NCBI GenBank assembly: GCA_035455925.1
Contig: DATIEE010000009.1
Location: 1 to 35,271, forward strand
From: Candidatus Babeliales bacterium
GTDB lineage: Bacteria > Babelota > Babeliae > Babelales > Vermiphilaceae
Length of the DNA stretch: 35,271 nucleotides
Reading direction: 5' to 3'
Shown here: positions 7,316 to 14,041 of the stretch, piece by piece
How the letters are laid out: each line of letters begins with the position of its first letter
How positions within the stretch are numbered: the stretch's first letter is position 1
Translations under genes and position numbers: made by a program
The notes under the pieces: generated by a model
The model's database searches: none
Told to the model about the DNA's origin: nothing
The model's input: the letters and a program-made list of their open reading frames with translations, nothing else

Positions 7316-7900
7316 ATGATTATTATTATTGACGCATACAATCTTTTACGTGCTGTGCCTCCTTATAAAAAGACAATTACTGATCAAGAGCGTGTACAAT
7401 TTATTGCGCAACTTAGTCTCTATGGACGTCGCAAGGGACATAAAATAGTTATAGTTTTTGATGGTGGCCCTCACGAATGGCCGTTCAAAGAATCTATTAA
7501 CAAAGTCACTGTTGTCTATTCTGGTATTCATGATAGCGCTGATGATTATATTAAAAGTTATGTAGATGCACATCGGGCAAAAGATCTTTTGTTAGTATCG
7601 TCTGATAGAGAATTAAATCAGTGGGCTGAGCGCTATACTATTCCTTCAATTGATTCCGTTAGTTTTCATCAGTTGGTCGTACAAGAATTAAAAATTAAGA
7701 CGAATAAGCACGAGCAATTTACTTCAATAGTTAAAATGCAGGATGAACAATTGGATATAGATCGATTAATGATGGAGGGCAGTGCGATAGTGCCAATGAA
7801 AAGTGAAGATATAAATTTACAGCGAAAAAATCGAGGTACAAAAAAAGCTCAGGTTAGTAAGCATGAGCGAGTATTATTAAAAAAACTAAATAAATTATAG
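7316..7900 (+). CDS. NYN domain protein, YacP/Rae1-like PIN-fold ribonuclease
   Basis: A 194-residue protein of the NYN_YacP family (PF05991). The Bacillus member Rae1 cuts mRNA at the ribosomal A site. Acidic metal-binding positions of the PIN-like fold are visible: D6 in IIIIDAYNLL, D49 in VFDGG, D73/D76/D77 in HDSADDYI and D97 in SSDRELNQWA. All sit in the expected order, so the nuclease should be active. The N-terminal domain ends near residue 130, and a basic tail of about 60 residues follows. It starts at the ATG at 7316 and is followed 9 nt later by tsaE, so the pair is probably one transcript. The specific RNA target is unknown. Confidence 0.85.
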   Translation: MIIIIDAYNLLRAVPPYKKTITDQERVQFIAQLSLYGRRKGHKIVIVFDGGPHEWPFKESINKVTVVYSGIHDSADDYIKSYVDAHRAKDLLLVSSDRELNQWAERYTIPSIDSVSFHQLVVQELKIKTNKHEQFTSIVKMQDEQLDIDRLMMEGSAIVPMKSEDINLQRKNRGTKKAQVSKHERVLLKKLNKL

Positions 7901-7909
7901 AGTTGTGCT

Positions 7910-8338
7910 ATGGACGGTTATAAGAAAGAAATTATTTATTCGCTTGATGATCATGATGTGGTAATTCAAGAACTTAAAAAACTGATGCCGTATTGTCAGG
8001 TTTTTGCATGCAGTGGTCCTCTTGGTGCCGGTAAAACAACAACTATTAAAGCATTATTACGCAGTTGTGGTGTTACTGGTACTATCACCAGCCCAACTTT
8101 TACGTATGTTAACGAATACAGTAATAACAAAAATGAACATTTTTATCATTTTGATTTATACCGTATAAGCAGTGTTGAAGAATTTCAATTACAGGGCTTT
8201 GATGAATATTTATATCAACCCAATAGTTGGGCGTTTATTGAATGGCCAGAAGTTATTCAGCCACTTTTAACACATAATGTTTGTTTTATTTCATTTGATT
8301 ATCATGAAGATTCTGATAAGCGCATAGTGACTATTTAA
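7910..8338 (+). CDS. tsaE: tRNA threonylcarbamoyladenosine biosynthesis ATPase TsaE
   Basis: ATPase partner of TsaD and TsaB in forming t6A37 on ANN-decoding tRNAs. A 142-residue protein, the normal family size. Walker A is GPLGAGKTT (36-44), followed by ITSPTFTYVNEY (about 59-70), the switch-like region, and HFDLYRI (80-86), which carries the conserved Asp. FIEWPE (about 109-114) is also typical. All hallmark residues are present. It is downstream of the NYN nuclease gene, and its last 8 nt overlap the 3' end of the convergent gene on the minus strand. Confidence 0.95.
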   Translation: MDGYKKEIIYSLDDHDVVIQELKKLMPYCQVFACSGPLGAGKTTTIKALLRSCGVTGTITSPTFTYVNEYSNNKNEHFYHFDLYRISSVEEFQLQGFDEYLYQPNSWAFIEWPEVIQPLLTHNVCFISFDYHEDSDKRIVTI

Positions 8339-9050
8339 TACGCGCATGTTGTTTTCCAGCTATTAACATGTTGGCGATATTGGCAATAAGATGTTTTTGG
8401 TAAAGTATATACGCAGAAATAATACCTAATGAAACACCTGTTTTAATAAAAAATGATTTTTTGTAGTGTTCATCCAATTCGACTATTTTTTTTGTCAGCC
8501 ATGATGTGTTATTTGATTGATTTATTTTTTGTATGAGAACGTTCGCATAGTGTGCAATTGTCCAGACGGTAAGCGGTATAATAATTGAAGCTCCAAGAAT
8601 TCTAGCATCATAATTATAATTCATTGCAACCGCGGCAGATACAATGTCTTTTTTGAGCGAGGGAGAAAGGTCATTTTGATTAAAGGCTTTAGGATTAATG
8701 AAAAAAGTACCTCGGTGAGAAAATGCGTTTTCTCCTAAACTGGTCCATAAGCTACGTGATTCTCTGATATCGAGTGGTTGTTGTAAGCCTACTGAAGAAA
8801 GACTATCAAAAATTATTTTTTTGGTATTTATTGCAACATTGTTAGTACCATATAATGCATAATGTATTGATGGAAACATGAAAGAAATAGCTTCGGTAGC
8901 TACCATACCCATCCATGCGACTTTATATACAGTTGGTAGCCATTTTTCAATAAAAACTGGTTGTTCCTTGGAATGATTAGGTGTTGCTATTGTGGTATTG
9001 TATGGAATACATACAAGGACAAGTAGATGCAATAGCGTGTGCTTTTTCAT
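8331..9050 (-). CDS. Exported M48-peptidase-like protein lacking the zinc-binding motif
   Basis: A 239-residue protein. The ATG at 9048-9050 is chosen over one at 9077 because AAAGGAAAC lies just upstream and a signal peptide follows at once (MKKHTLLHLLVLVCIP). Membrane-like segments occur at about 43-62, 155-175 and 205-222. The middle resembles the M48 core: GENAFSHRGTFFINPKAF matches the NAF-x-x-x-G-x-I strand pair, and LSPSLKKDIVSAAVAMNYNY stands where the catalytic helix should be. Where M48 enzymes have HExxH, this protein has MNYNY, and no later E-x-x-x-D element is seen. It is therefore probably a non-catalytic paralog of the M48 gene at 11235-12176. The family call is by eye. Confidence 0.55.
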   Translation of the reverse strand: MKKHTLLHLLVLVCIPYNTTIATPNHSKEQPVFIEKWLPTVYKVAWMGMVATEAISFMFPSIHYALYGTNNVAINTKKIIFDSLSSVGLQQPLDIRESRSLWTSLGENAFSHRGTFFINPKAFNQNDLSPSLKKDIVSAAVAMNYNYDARILGASIIIPLTVWTIAHYANVLIQKINQSNNTSWLTKKIVELDEHYKKSFFIKTGVSLGIISAYILYQKHLIANIANMLIAGKQHARIK

Positions 9051-9092
9051 TAAGTTTCCTTTGTTGATTTTTAACATTGTATTTATAAATAT

Positions 9093-9121
9093 ATTTTACC
9101 ATTATTCTTTTTTTTAAGCAA
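9093..9121 (-). promoter_or_regulatory. Sigma70-type promoter for the gene at 8331-9050
   Basis: On the minus strand, -35 TTGCTT (9116-9121), a 17-nt spacer, then -10 TAAAAT (9093-9098) preceded by TGG, an extended -10. The start site would be near 9086, downstream of the alternative ATG at 9077 only by a little, so the 9050 start is favoured mainly by the Shine-Dalgarno. Confidence 0.5.
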
Positions 9122-9164
9122 AATGATTGTTTGCTGAGTAGATATAGGTTTATTGGTACAGGTA

Positions 9165-9198
9165 AATAGGGCGACATGTTTTAACATGCCGCCCTATT
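9165..9198 (-). terminator. Stem-loop terminator after the MutS-like gene
   Basis: GC-containing arms at 9165-9180 and 9183-9198 pair over 16 bp with a single A-C mismatch around a very small loop (the inner T-A pairs probably open). It lies 18 nt beyond the stop of the MutS-like gene. It has no long U-tract but is the strongest hairpin in this intergenic region and could serve both strands. Confidence 0.65.
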
Positions 9199-9216
9199 AT
9201 TGTTTATAATTATATA

Positions 9217-10590
9217 TTAAATAAATAATCCTTCTTCTTCAAGGATATCAAATGCGACATTAAAGAATGAAGGGCCATTTTTTAGTTTAAATGTTCTATT
9301 GAGTGAATTATCCTCATTACGTAAGATTTCAACGTGGTGATTATGGAATGTGCCATTGGTAGTAGTTTGTAAATCAACCATTTTCGGGTAATGTGTTGCG
9401 ATAATGCTGATGTTGTTTTTGTACACACCCAAATGCTCCGCAAAACGCAGTGCAGCAATTTCACCTTCTTGTGGAGATGTTCCGGTAAACACTTCATCAA
9501 TAATAACAAAGCTGAATTCATTTTTGCCTAATGATTGTACTAATTCAAGAAGTTTTTTTGCACGCATTACTTCTGATTTAAAGAGCGAAGCTCCTGTCGC
9601 AATGTCATCAGAAATATTCATGAAGCAATTGAGCTTAGCAAATGGCGTTAGCGTCAGGCTTTCAGATGGTGCAATACCAAATGTTTGTGCCATAAGTATA
9701 TTAAGCATAATTGCTTTAATAATAGTTGATTTACCGCCAGTATTTGGTCCGGTCAAAATGCTATTTGGGCATGATCCATCAAAGGCTATGTTGTTGGTTA
9801 TAACGGTATCAGGATTAACAAATGGGTTCCAGAAGTTGTGTGCATCTATAATTGGCGTTGTGCTGTTTTCAATAAAGTTTACCATGCAGTATTGAGCTTG
9901 TTTATCTTGGCGGTCATTATAGAGCTTAGCGAGCGCAACGTACATATCAAGCTCGCCTGCAGCAGCATAAACAGGAGCAAGTTCATCTTTAACTTGTTTT
10001 ATTAGCTCATATGCAGCAAGTACGCGGCCTGTGTAGGAAAGAATTGATGATTTACCAGTAAAGGTTTTTGTGTTAAGTATTTTAAGCAGTTTGTTGAGCT
10101 TAGCTGAATGTTTTGTTGTATCAGTAAAATCTGCTAATGGTTTAAGCGAAGGCAGGAGGTTGACGAGTGATTTGTGTTTGCCTATTGCTAAACTAATGCT
10201 CTTGAGTTCATTAATATATGATGCGGTTGCGATAAGAATATCCTGTACGTGGTTGCAAATTGCTATTTCATTTTTAATTAATGTACTTCCAATAAAATAA
10301 TTTGCTAATGCGTTGGTTACAGCATATATTGCAATATATCCATTTGCTAAAGGAAGCCATTCTGGATAGTTGTTTTTGGTCCATGTGCGAGCTTTTATTA
10401 GTCCGGCAATGGGGCTTAGTTGAAAGAGTGCCCATAATTGCTTATTAGTTGATTCTAAAGCAAAAGGCTTTGTGTTGAGCTCAATATAATTGTTTAACCA
10501 ACCAAAACGAAGAAGCGCTAATGTTTTTTCGTTTTGGTTGGTTTTTCTTGCCAGAAAATAAAAGATTTTTTTTCGACAGAGTTGATTTTT
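9217..10590 (-). CDS. MutS-like ATPase, C-terminal part (separated from its N-terminus by a frameshift)
   Basis: DNA-binding ATPase domain of the MutS superfamily. Reading the minus strand, the frame is open from 10590 (after a TAA at 10591-10593) to the stop at 9217, with no ATG before 9945. Its beginning therefore lacks a normal start and must continue from the gene at 10518-11126. The first 200 residues have helical MutS lever and clamp character, e.g. LSYTGRVLAAYELIKQVKDE and the conserved GELDMYVALAKL. The ATPase domain follows: LTGPNTGGKST (Walker A), a D-x-x-x-G-x-S-x-F loop (DDIATGASLF), FVIIDEVFTGTSP (Walker B) and the switch ATHYPKM. All catalytic motifs are intact. No mismatch-recognition domain is present. 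The gene ends in a stem-loop. Confidence 0.85.
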   Translation of the reverse strand, partial: KNQLCRKKIFYFLARKTNQNEKTLALLRFGWLNNYIELNTKPFALESTNKQLWALFQLSPIAGLIKARTWTKNNYPEWLPLANGYIAIYAVTNALANYFIGSTLIKNEIAICNHVQDILIATASYINELKSISLAIGKHKSLVNLLPSLKPLADFTDTTKHSAKLNKLLKILNTKTFTGKSSILSYTGRVLAAYELIKQVKDELAPVYAAAGELDMYVALAKLYNDRQDKQAQYCMVNFIENSTTPIIDAHNFWNPFVNPDTVITNNIAFDGSCPNSILTGPNTGGKSTIIKAIMLNILMAQTFGIAPSESLTLTPFAKLNCFMNISDDIATGASLFKSEVMRAKKLLELVQSLGKNEFSFVIIDEVFTGTSPQEGEIAALRFAEHLGVYKNNISIIATHYPKMVDLQTTTNGTFHNHHVEILRNEDNSLNRTFKLKNGPSFFNVAFDILEEEGLFI

Positions 10591-11126
10591 TTAAGTGAGT
10601 CATTAATAGTTGTAATTAACTGTTCGTGAGTAGCAAGGGTGGAGATTAGTTCTTGCCGATTGCGTAAAATTTTTGTATCGGTTGTTGGATGGCATAGCGT
10701 TAAAGCGGTAAATGCATTACCAATGGTAGTATTAATATGGTCGCTTATAAGGCTTTCAATAAGATGATGTGTTTTGCTTTCACCATTGCCTACAATTTCC
10801 AATTTATCAATGCATGATTGATCAATGATGTTTGTGTTAAAGCTTCTGTTATGTAAGGCAAGGCTAAAAGCTATTTTTTGTATTTCATGATCAGAAAGAA
10901 CAAGCTCTTTTGCCTCAAATTCTTTTTGGATAGTTTCGGAAAAGCCATTTGGCTTTGTGTCGTTAATAATAATTTTTTGCTCTGGTCCTAGTGTTGACAC
11001 GATGTATTTATGAGCAATATAATCGGTCATTGATGTTTCTTTGTTAGCGTCTTCAGGTAGTGCGTATCCATTAATGGATAAAATAATAATCGACAAAGCA
11101 TATGTTTTGAATGAATGTTTGAACAT
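10518..11126 (-). CDS. MutS-like protein, N-terminal part with signal peptide (frame broken at A6 tract)
   Basis: A 202-residue frame starting at an ATG with a strong AAAGGA Shine-Dalgarno and a near-consensus promoter. Residues 1-22 are a signal peptide (MFKHSFKTYALSIIILSING, likely cleaved after GYA). Residues about 130-190 (from NTTIGNAFTALTLCHPTTDT) match the start of the MutS core: T-x-x-G-x-x-x-L, P-x-x-D and RQELISTL. The frame stops at 10518. The remaining MutS core lies in the -1 frame. Adding one A to the A6 tract (10524-10529 on the plus strand is T6) would join both parts into about 636 residues. An exported MutS-like protein is unusual. This may be a recent frameshift, slippage-rescued gene or assembly error. 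Confidence 0.8.
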   Translation of the reverse strand: MFKHSFKTYALSIIILSINGYALPEDANKETSMTDYIAHKYIVSTLGPEQKIIINDTKPNGFSETIQKEFEAKELVLSDHEIQKIAFSLALHNRSFNTNIIDQSCIDKLEIVGNGESKTHHLIESLISDHINTTIGNAFTALTLCHPTTDTKILRNRQELISTLATHEQLITTINDSLKKINSVEKKSFIFWQEKPTKTKKH

Positions 11127-11187
11127 AGATAATTCCTTTTATGTGTAAAAATGTGGTTTAAAAATTACAATTAATATTTCAAATTTA

Positions 11188-11215
11188 ATTGTATCAATAA
11201 TATAAGACTTGTCAA
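11188..11215 (-). promoter_or_regulatory. Near-consensus sigma70 promoter for the MutS-like gene
   Basis: On the minus strand, -35 TTGACA (11210-11215), a 16-nt spacer, -10 TACAAT (11188-11193) with TGA just upstream as an extended -10. This gives a leader of about 55 nt to the ATG at 11126. Both hexamers are close to consensus, arguing that the gene is actively transcribed. Confidence 0.75.
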
Positions 11216-11234
11216 TTTTGCTATTAATTTTTTA

Positions 11235-12176
11235 TTATAAAATAGTGCGTTCGTTATCTGGAGATTGATTTCTGAGCAATGCAATACGTTCATCAAGTTT
11301 TTTAATACGTTCATTTGGCAGGGGATGCGATTCAAAAAAATTAAGTGACCAGATTAACCATTCATATTGTTTTGGAGATAGTTTGTTGGAGGGGTTAAAA
11401 AACTTAATTCTTTTCTGTTCATTTTCGCTTAATACAGTCTTTTTTCCGACGAGCATATTAATGTCGTCAGAAATTTCATTGTCGGCACGTTGTTCTTGAT
11501 GCTTTTGAACAGTAAATTTGCTTATCGTAGTGATAAGGTTTTTTCCAAAAGCGGTTGGTATTTTTATACATTGTTCTGATATAAAGCTTCTTGTTTTTTT
11601 AGCAATAGGAATAGCATTACGGATAATTTTTACTGATGTATGAGTTAAAAATGGTAATGTTATATCAGCAGCAACTCTCCACCAAAGATCATTATGTTTT
11701 CGATGGCTGTTTTCATGTTCCAATGTTGCCCGCCATTTATTAAGTATTATTTGGTCATTGGTTGCTAGTGCTTGCTTTATTTCAGAATCGGTTTCTGGTG
11801 CTAACATAATATGTTTATTAAATGTTCCCATTGGTATGCCAAAAAAGTCATAACTAGGATTTATTTTTATTGCATCAATATTTACATAATTTGTTTTTTC
11901 TAATGTTGATAGTATGAAGTCAGTTATTTCTTGATCTGCATTATTAAGTTTTTCAAGAGATTTTTTTTCATTAAGCAGTGTTTTTGCATTCTGCGCTCCA
12001 GAATATAAAGAATCTCCTGCGGCAATTAACCAATGGATTCCCGTCATAGAACTACTAAATATTTTTTTTGTGAAATGAGGCGCTGCAGCTTTAATTCCTG
12101 CTTGCTGCATGGTGAATGTTTGTATTGTTGTCATAATTGATAATGCGGTTAAGAAAATAATATATACTTTTTTCAT
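11235..12176 (-). CDS. Exported M48-family zinc metallopeptidase
   Basis: A 313-residue protein. The ATG at 12174-12176 is chosen because AAAGGA lies upstream, a signal peptide follows (MKKVYIIFLTALSIMTTIQT), and the promoter at 12253-12281 would start transcription downstream of the more distal ATG at 12281. The zinc-binding HExxH is HENSH at 154-158, inside TLEHENSHRKHNDLWW. The third ligand region is HQEQRADNEISDD (226-238), the M48 E-x-x-x-D element. The C-terminal SHPLPNERIKKLDERI (283-298) is also typical of M48. A hydrophobic segment follows the active-site helix (about 170-195). Likely an envelope protein-quality-control or secreted protease. The substrate is unknown. Confidence 0.88.
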   Translation of the reverse strand: MKKVYIIFLTALSIMTTIQTFTMQQAGIKAAAPHFTKKIFSSSMTGIHWLIAAGDSLYSGAQNAKTLLNEKKSLEKLNNADQEITDFILSTLEKTNYVNIDAIKINPSYDFFGIPMGTFNKHIMLAPETDSEIKQALATNDQIILNKWRATLEHENSHRKHNDLWWRVAADITLPFLTHTSVKIIRNAIPIAKKTRSFISEQCIKIPTAFGKNLITTISKFTVQKHQEQRADNEISDDINMLVGKKTVLSENEQKRIKFFNPSNKLSPKQYEWLIWSLNFFESHPLPNERIKKLDERIALLRNQSPDNERTIL

Positions 12177-12252
12177 AAATAATTCCTTTAGAGGCTGTTT
12201 CTGATAGCGCTGCGATATCTTTATGTTTTTAATCCTACTTATTCTAATTGCA

Positions 12253-12281
12253 ATTATATCATTGTTTGTATATTTCGTCAA
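12253..12281 (-). promoter_or_regulatory. Near-consensus sigma70 promoter for the M48 peptidase gene
   Basis: On the minus strand, -35 TTGACG (12276-12281), a 17-nt spacer, -10 TATAAT (12253-12258) preceded by TGA. Transcription would begin near 12246, giving a leader of about 70 nt and excluding the upstream ATG at 12281 as the start. Confidence 0.8.
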
Positions 12282-12377
12282 TCGGGTATGGAGCTATATT
12301 GTTTTAGACGTTATTCATTAAGAAGAGATAAAATTTTAAGTTTTTTATAAAATATTGGTGTTTTTAGCAAAAATAAG

Positions 12378-12406
12378 TTGAAATCTATCGAGAAAGGCAC
12401 TATTAT
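12378..12406 (+). promoter_or_regulatory. Sigma70 promoter of the tRNA-rpmG-secE cluster
   Basis: TTGAAA (12378-12383), a 17-nt spacer and TATTAT (12401-12406), 33 bp before the mature 5' end of tRNA-Tyr. It is well placed to drive the whole tRNA cluster and possibly the downstream secE-nusG operon. Confidence 0.7.
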
Positions 12407-12439
12407 AGTTGAACAAGCTTGTTGAGTATGCTTGGGTAC

Positions 12440-12524
12440 GGCGAGGTTCCCGAGCGGCCAAAGGGGGTGGACTGTAAATCCATCGGCTATGCCTTCGCTG
12501 GTTCGAATCCAGCCCTCGCCACCA
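12440..12524 (+). tRNA. tRNA-Tyr (GTA)
   Basis: Type II tRNA of 85 nt with an encoded CCA. The acceptor stem GGCGAGG pairs with CCTCGCC, the anticodon loop is CTGTAAA (anticodon GTA), and the long variable arm characteristic of bacterial tRNA-Tyr and the GTTCGAATC T-loop are present. First gene of the tRNA cluster. Confidence 0.97.
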
Positions 12525-12622
12525 GATTTTTACAGCTTGCTTTGATATGGCTGGACCCAAAAGAATTTGAAAAAATAATTAGGGTCATAAATTTATGAGA
12601 AAAAGTAAAACGATTGAAATGT

Positions 12623-12698
12623 GCGGGAATAGCTCAATTGGCAGAGCGACAGCCTTCCAAGCTGTAGGTTGCGAGTTCGACCCTCGTTTCCCGCTCCA
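12623..12698 (+). tRNA. tRNA-Gly (TCC)
   Basis: 76 nt with encoded CCA. The acceptor stem GCGGGAA pairs with TTCCCGC, the anticodon loop is CTTCCAA (TCC) and the T-loop is TTCGACC. About 100 bp separates it from tRNA-Tyr. Confidence 0.97.
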
Positions 12699-12710
12699 GA
12701 AAGATATAAT

Positions 12711-12786
12711 GCCGGCGTAGCTCAGTTGGTAGAGCAGCTGATTTGTAATCAGCAGGTCACTGGTTCGAATCCTGTCGCCGGCTCCA
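12711..12786 (+). tRNA. tRNA-Thr (TGT)
   Basis: 76 nt with encoded CCA. The acceptor stem GCCGGCG pairs with CGCCGGC, the anticodon loop is TTTGTAA (TGT) and the T-loop is TTCGAAT. It follows tRNA-Gly by 12 nt. Confidence 0.97.
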
Positions 12787-12877
12787 TTTTTAAAAACGCA
12801 ATATATTTCTGATTTCTAATACACAATAGGTGTTAAAAAAGTTTGTCTTTTTCTCTTTTTTTAATTAATCTATAGTA

Positions 12878-12896
12878 AACCGTAAGGATTACGGTT
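12878..12896 (+). other. Small stem-loop just before tRNA-Thr(GGT)
   Basis: AACCGTAA and TTACGGTT (12878-12885 and 12889-12896) form an 8-bp stem with a GGA triloop, ending 3 nt before the mature tRNA. A TATAGT box lies at 12871-12876. It could be a processing signal or the start of a separate tRNA-rpmG transcript. Confidence 0.4.
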
Positions 12897-12899
12897 CAT

Positions 12900-12974
12900 G
12901 CCCACGTAGCTCAGAGGCAGAGCGCTTCCTTGGTAAGGAAGAGGCCACCGGTTCAATCCCGGTCGCGGGCTCCA
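12900..12974 (+). tRNA. tRNA-Thr (GGT)
   Basis: 75 nt with encoded CCA. The acceptor stem GCCCACG pairs with CGCGGGC with one A-C mismatch at the fifth pair. The anticodon loop is TTGGTAA (GGT) and the T-loop is TTCAATC. In many bacteria tuf follows this tRNA; here rpmG follows directly. Confidence 0.95.
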
Positions 12975-13018
12975 GATAAGTATTGTGTTTAAGGTCTTTA
13001 AATGTCTTTATAATAATT

Positions 13019-13177
13019 ATGGCAAAAAATAGAAAAACTACTCATTTGGTTTGCGAAATATGCAAAGAGCGCAATTATACTCAGGTTGTTTCAAAAAAAA
13101 GAACTATTGGTTCTTTAAAGTTGAGTAAATATTGTGCGCGTTGTCGTAAACATAATGATCATAAAGAAACAAAATAG
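13019..13177 (+). CDS. rpmG: 50S ribosomal protein L33
   Basis: A 52-residue protein of the large ribosomal subunit. It starts at the ATG at 13019 (MAKNRKTT); a longer frame from 12983 overlaps the leader region and is not credible. The zinc-ribbon cysteines are all present: CEIC near residue 12 and CARC near residue 39. This is therefore the C+ (zinc-binding) type. It lies between tRNA-Thr(GGT) and tRNA-Trp, ahead of secE, which is the conserved position of rpmG in many bacterial phyla. No strong Shine-Dalgarno is visible upstream. Confidence 0.95.
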   Translation: MAKNRKTTHLVCEICKERNYTQVVSKKRTIGSLKLSKYCARCRKHNDHKETK

Positions 13178-13186
13178 GCCTTTTGT

Positions 13187-13263
13187 AGGTCAGTAGCTCA
13201 ATTTGGTAGAGCAGCAGACTCCAAATCTGCCGGTTGGGGGTTCGAGTCCCTCCTGGCCTGCCA
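13187..13263 (+). tRNA. tRNA-Trp (CCA)
   Basis: 77 nt with encoded CCA. The acceptor stem AGGTCAG pairs with CTGGCCT (one T-G wobble), the anticodon loop is CTCCAAA (anticodon CCA) and the T-loop is TTCGAGT. It starts 9 nt after rpmG and ends 16 nt before secE. Confidence 0.97.
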
Positions 13264-13279
13264 TAGAAAGAAGAGAAAA

Positions 13280-13480
13280 ATGATAAAAAATGTAACGCAG
13301 TTTGTTAAAGATGTGCAACTTGAGCTTTCCAAAGTTACTTGGCCTAAATTTGATGAGTTTGTAGGTTCAACAATTGTTGTCTTGCTACTCATGGTTTTTT
13401 TTTCAATTTATCTAGGGCTAGTTGATAAAGGGCTTACTGAGCTCTGGCGGTTTGTAGTTGGATTGTATAGTGGTTACTAG
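13280..13480 (+). CDS. secE: Preprotein translocase subunit SecE
   Basis: Clamp subunit of the SecYEG protein-conducting channel in the inner membrane. 66 residues, the short single-helix form. The amphipathic helix and hinge VQLELSKVTWPKFDEFVGST (12-31) carries the conserved K-V-x-W-P. The single transmembrane helix spans about 31-52. It starts at an ATG behind AAGAAGAG and is followed by nusG 21 nt later. Confidence 0.96.
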   Translation: MIKNVTQFVKDVQLELSKVTWPKFDEFVGSTIVVLLLMVFFSIYLGLVDKGLTELWRFVVGLYSGY

Positions 13481-13501
13481 TTTTTGACAGGACAAATACA
13501 T

Positions 13502-14020
13502 ATGAAGCGCTGGTATGTTGTACAAGTGTATGCAGGTTATGAACAGGCAGCTAAGCTGGATATTGAAAAAAGAATTCAAGCTGAAGGAATGCAGGATTTT
13601 TTTGGTGAAATTCTTGTGCCTTCTGCTAAGTCAAAGCCGATGTTTGCAATGGATGATAATGCTGATCAGCAGCTTTTTCCTGGTTACATTTTAGCCGAAA
13701 TGGAGATGACTCCAGAGTCGCTTCGTGTTGTAACGGCAAGTATTCGTGTATTGAGATTTTTGGGAGGAAAGAACCCTGAACCAATATCACAAAAAGAGAT
13801 CGATCGCATTATTTCTCAGGTAAAAGGAGAGGTAGCGATTGAAGTTGCTCGAGAAGAATTTTCACTTGGCAGTGAAGTAGATATAGTTGAGGGGCCCTTT
13901 GCTGGATTTGTCGGTATTATTGATAGCGTAGATTATAATAACGAGAAGCTAACGGTTATGGTTAGCATTTTTGGCAGAATGACCCCTGTTGAACTTGGCT
14001 TTCATCAAATTAAGCGATAA
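13502..14020 (+). CDS. nusG: Transcription termination/antitermination factor NusG
   Basis: Binds the RNA polymerase clamp, suppresses pausing and links transcription to translation or Rho. 172 residues from the ATG at 13502 (MKRWYVVQVYAGYE), which follows AGGA at 9 nt; a TTG 18 nt upstream is not preferred. The N-terminal NGN domain includes FPGYILAEME near residue 60. The C-terminal KOW domain is seen as SEVDIVEGPFAGFVGIIDSV (about 124-143). Length is normal. Part of the secE-nusG-rplKAJL-rpoBC operon. Confidence 0.96.
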   Translation: MKRWYVVQVYAGYEQAAKLDIEKRIQAEGMQDFFGEILVPSAKSKPMFAMDDNADQQLFPGYILAEMEMTPESLRVVTASIRVLRFLGGKNPEPISQKEIDRIISQVKGEVAIEVAREEFSLGSEVDIVEGPFAGFVGIIDSVDYNNEKLTVMVSIFGRMTPVELGFHQIKR

Positions 14021-14041
14021 TCAGTGAGGTAATTGTCTACT

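Noticed and set aside
9404-9895. Plus-strand open frame of 163 residues
   Set aside because: Antisense to the MutS ATPase domain, which has intact Walker motifs on the minus strand.
10524-10529. Classic -1 ribosomal frameshift site A-AAA-AAC in the MutS-like gene
   Set aside because: The heptamer is present, but the zero frame reads AAA-AAA-C, which is not the required X-XXY-YYZ phase, so standard tandem slippage does not fit; poly(A) slippage or indel is preferred.
12345-12560. Minus-strand frame of 71 residues containing GLDSNQRRHSRW-type sequence
   Set aside because: It is the antisense translation of tRNA-Tyr, a well-known artefact in annotated genomes.
13198-13392. Minus-strand frame of 64 residues ending RRDSNPQPADLESAALPN
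   Set aside because: Antisense of tRNA-Trp and the start of secE; same artefact.
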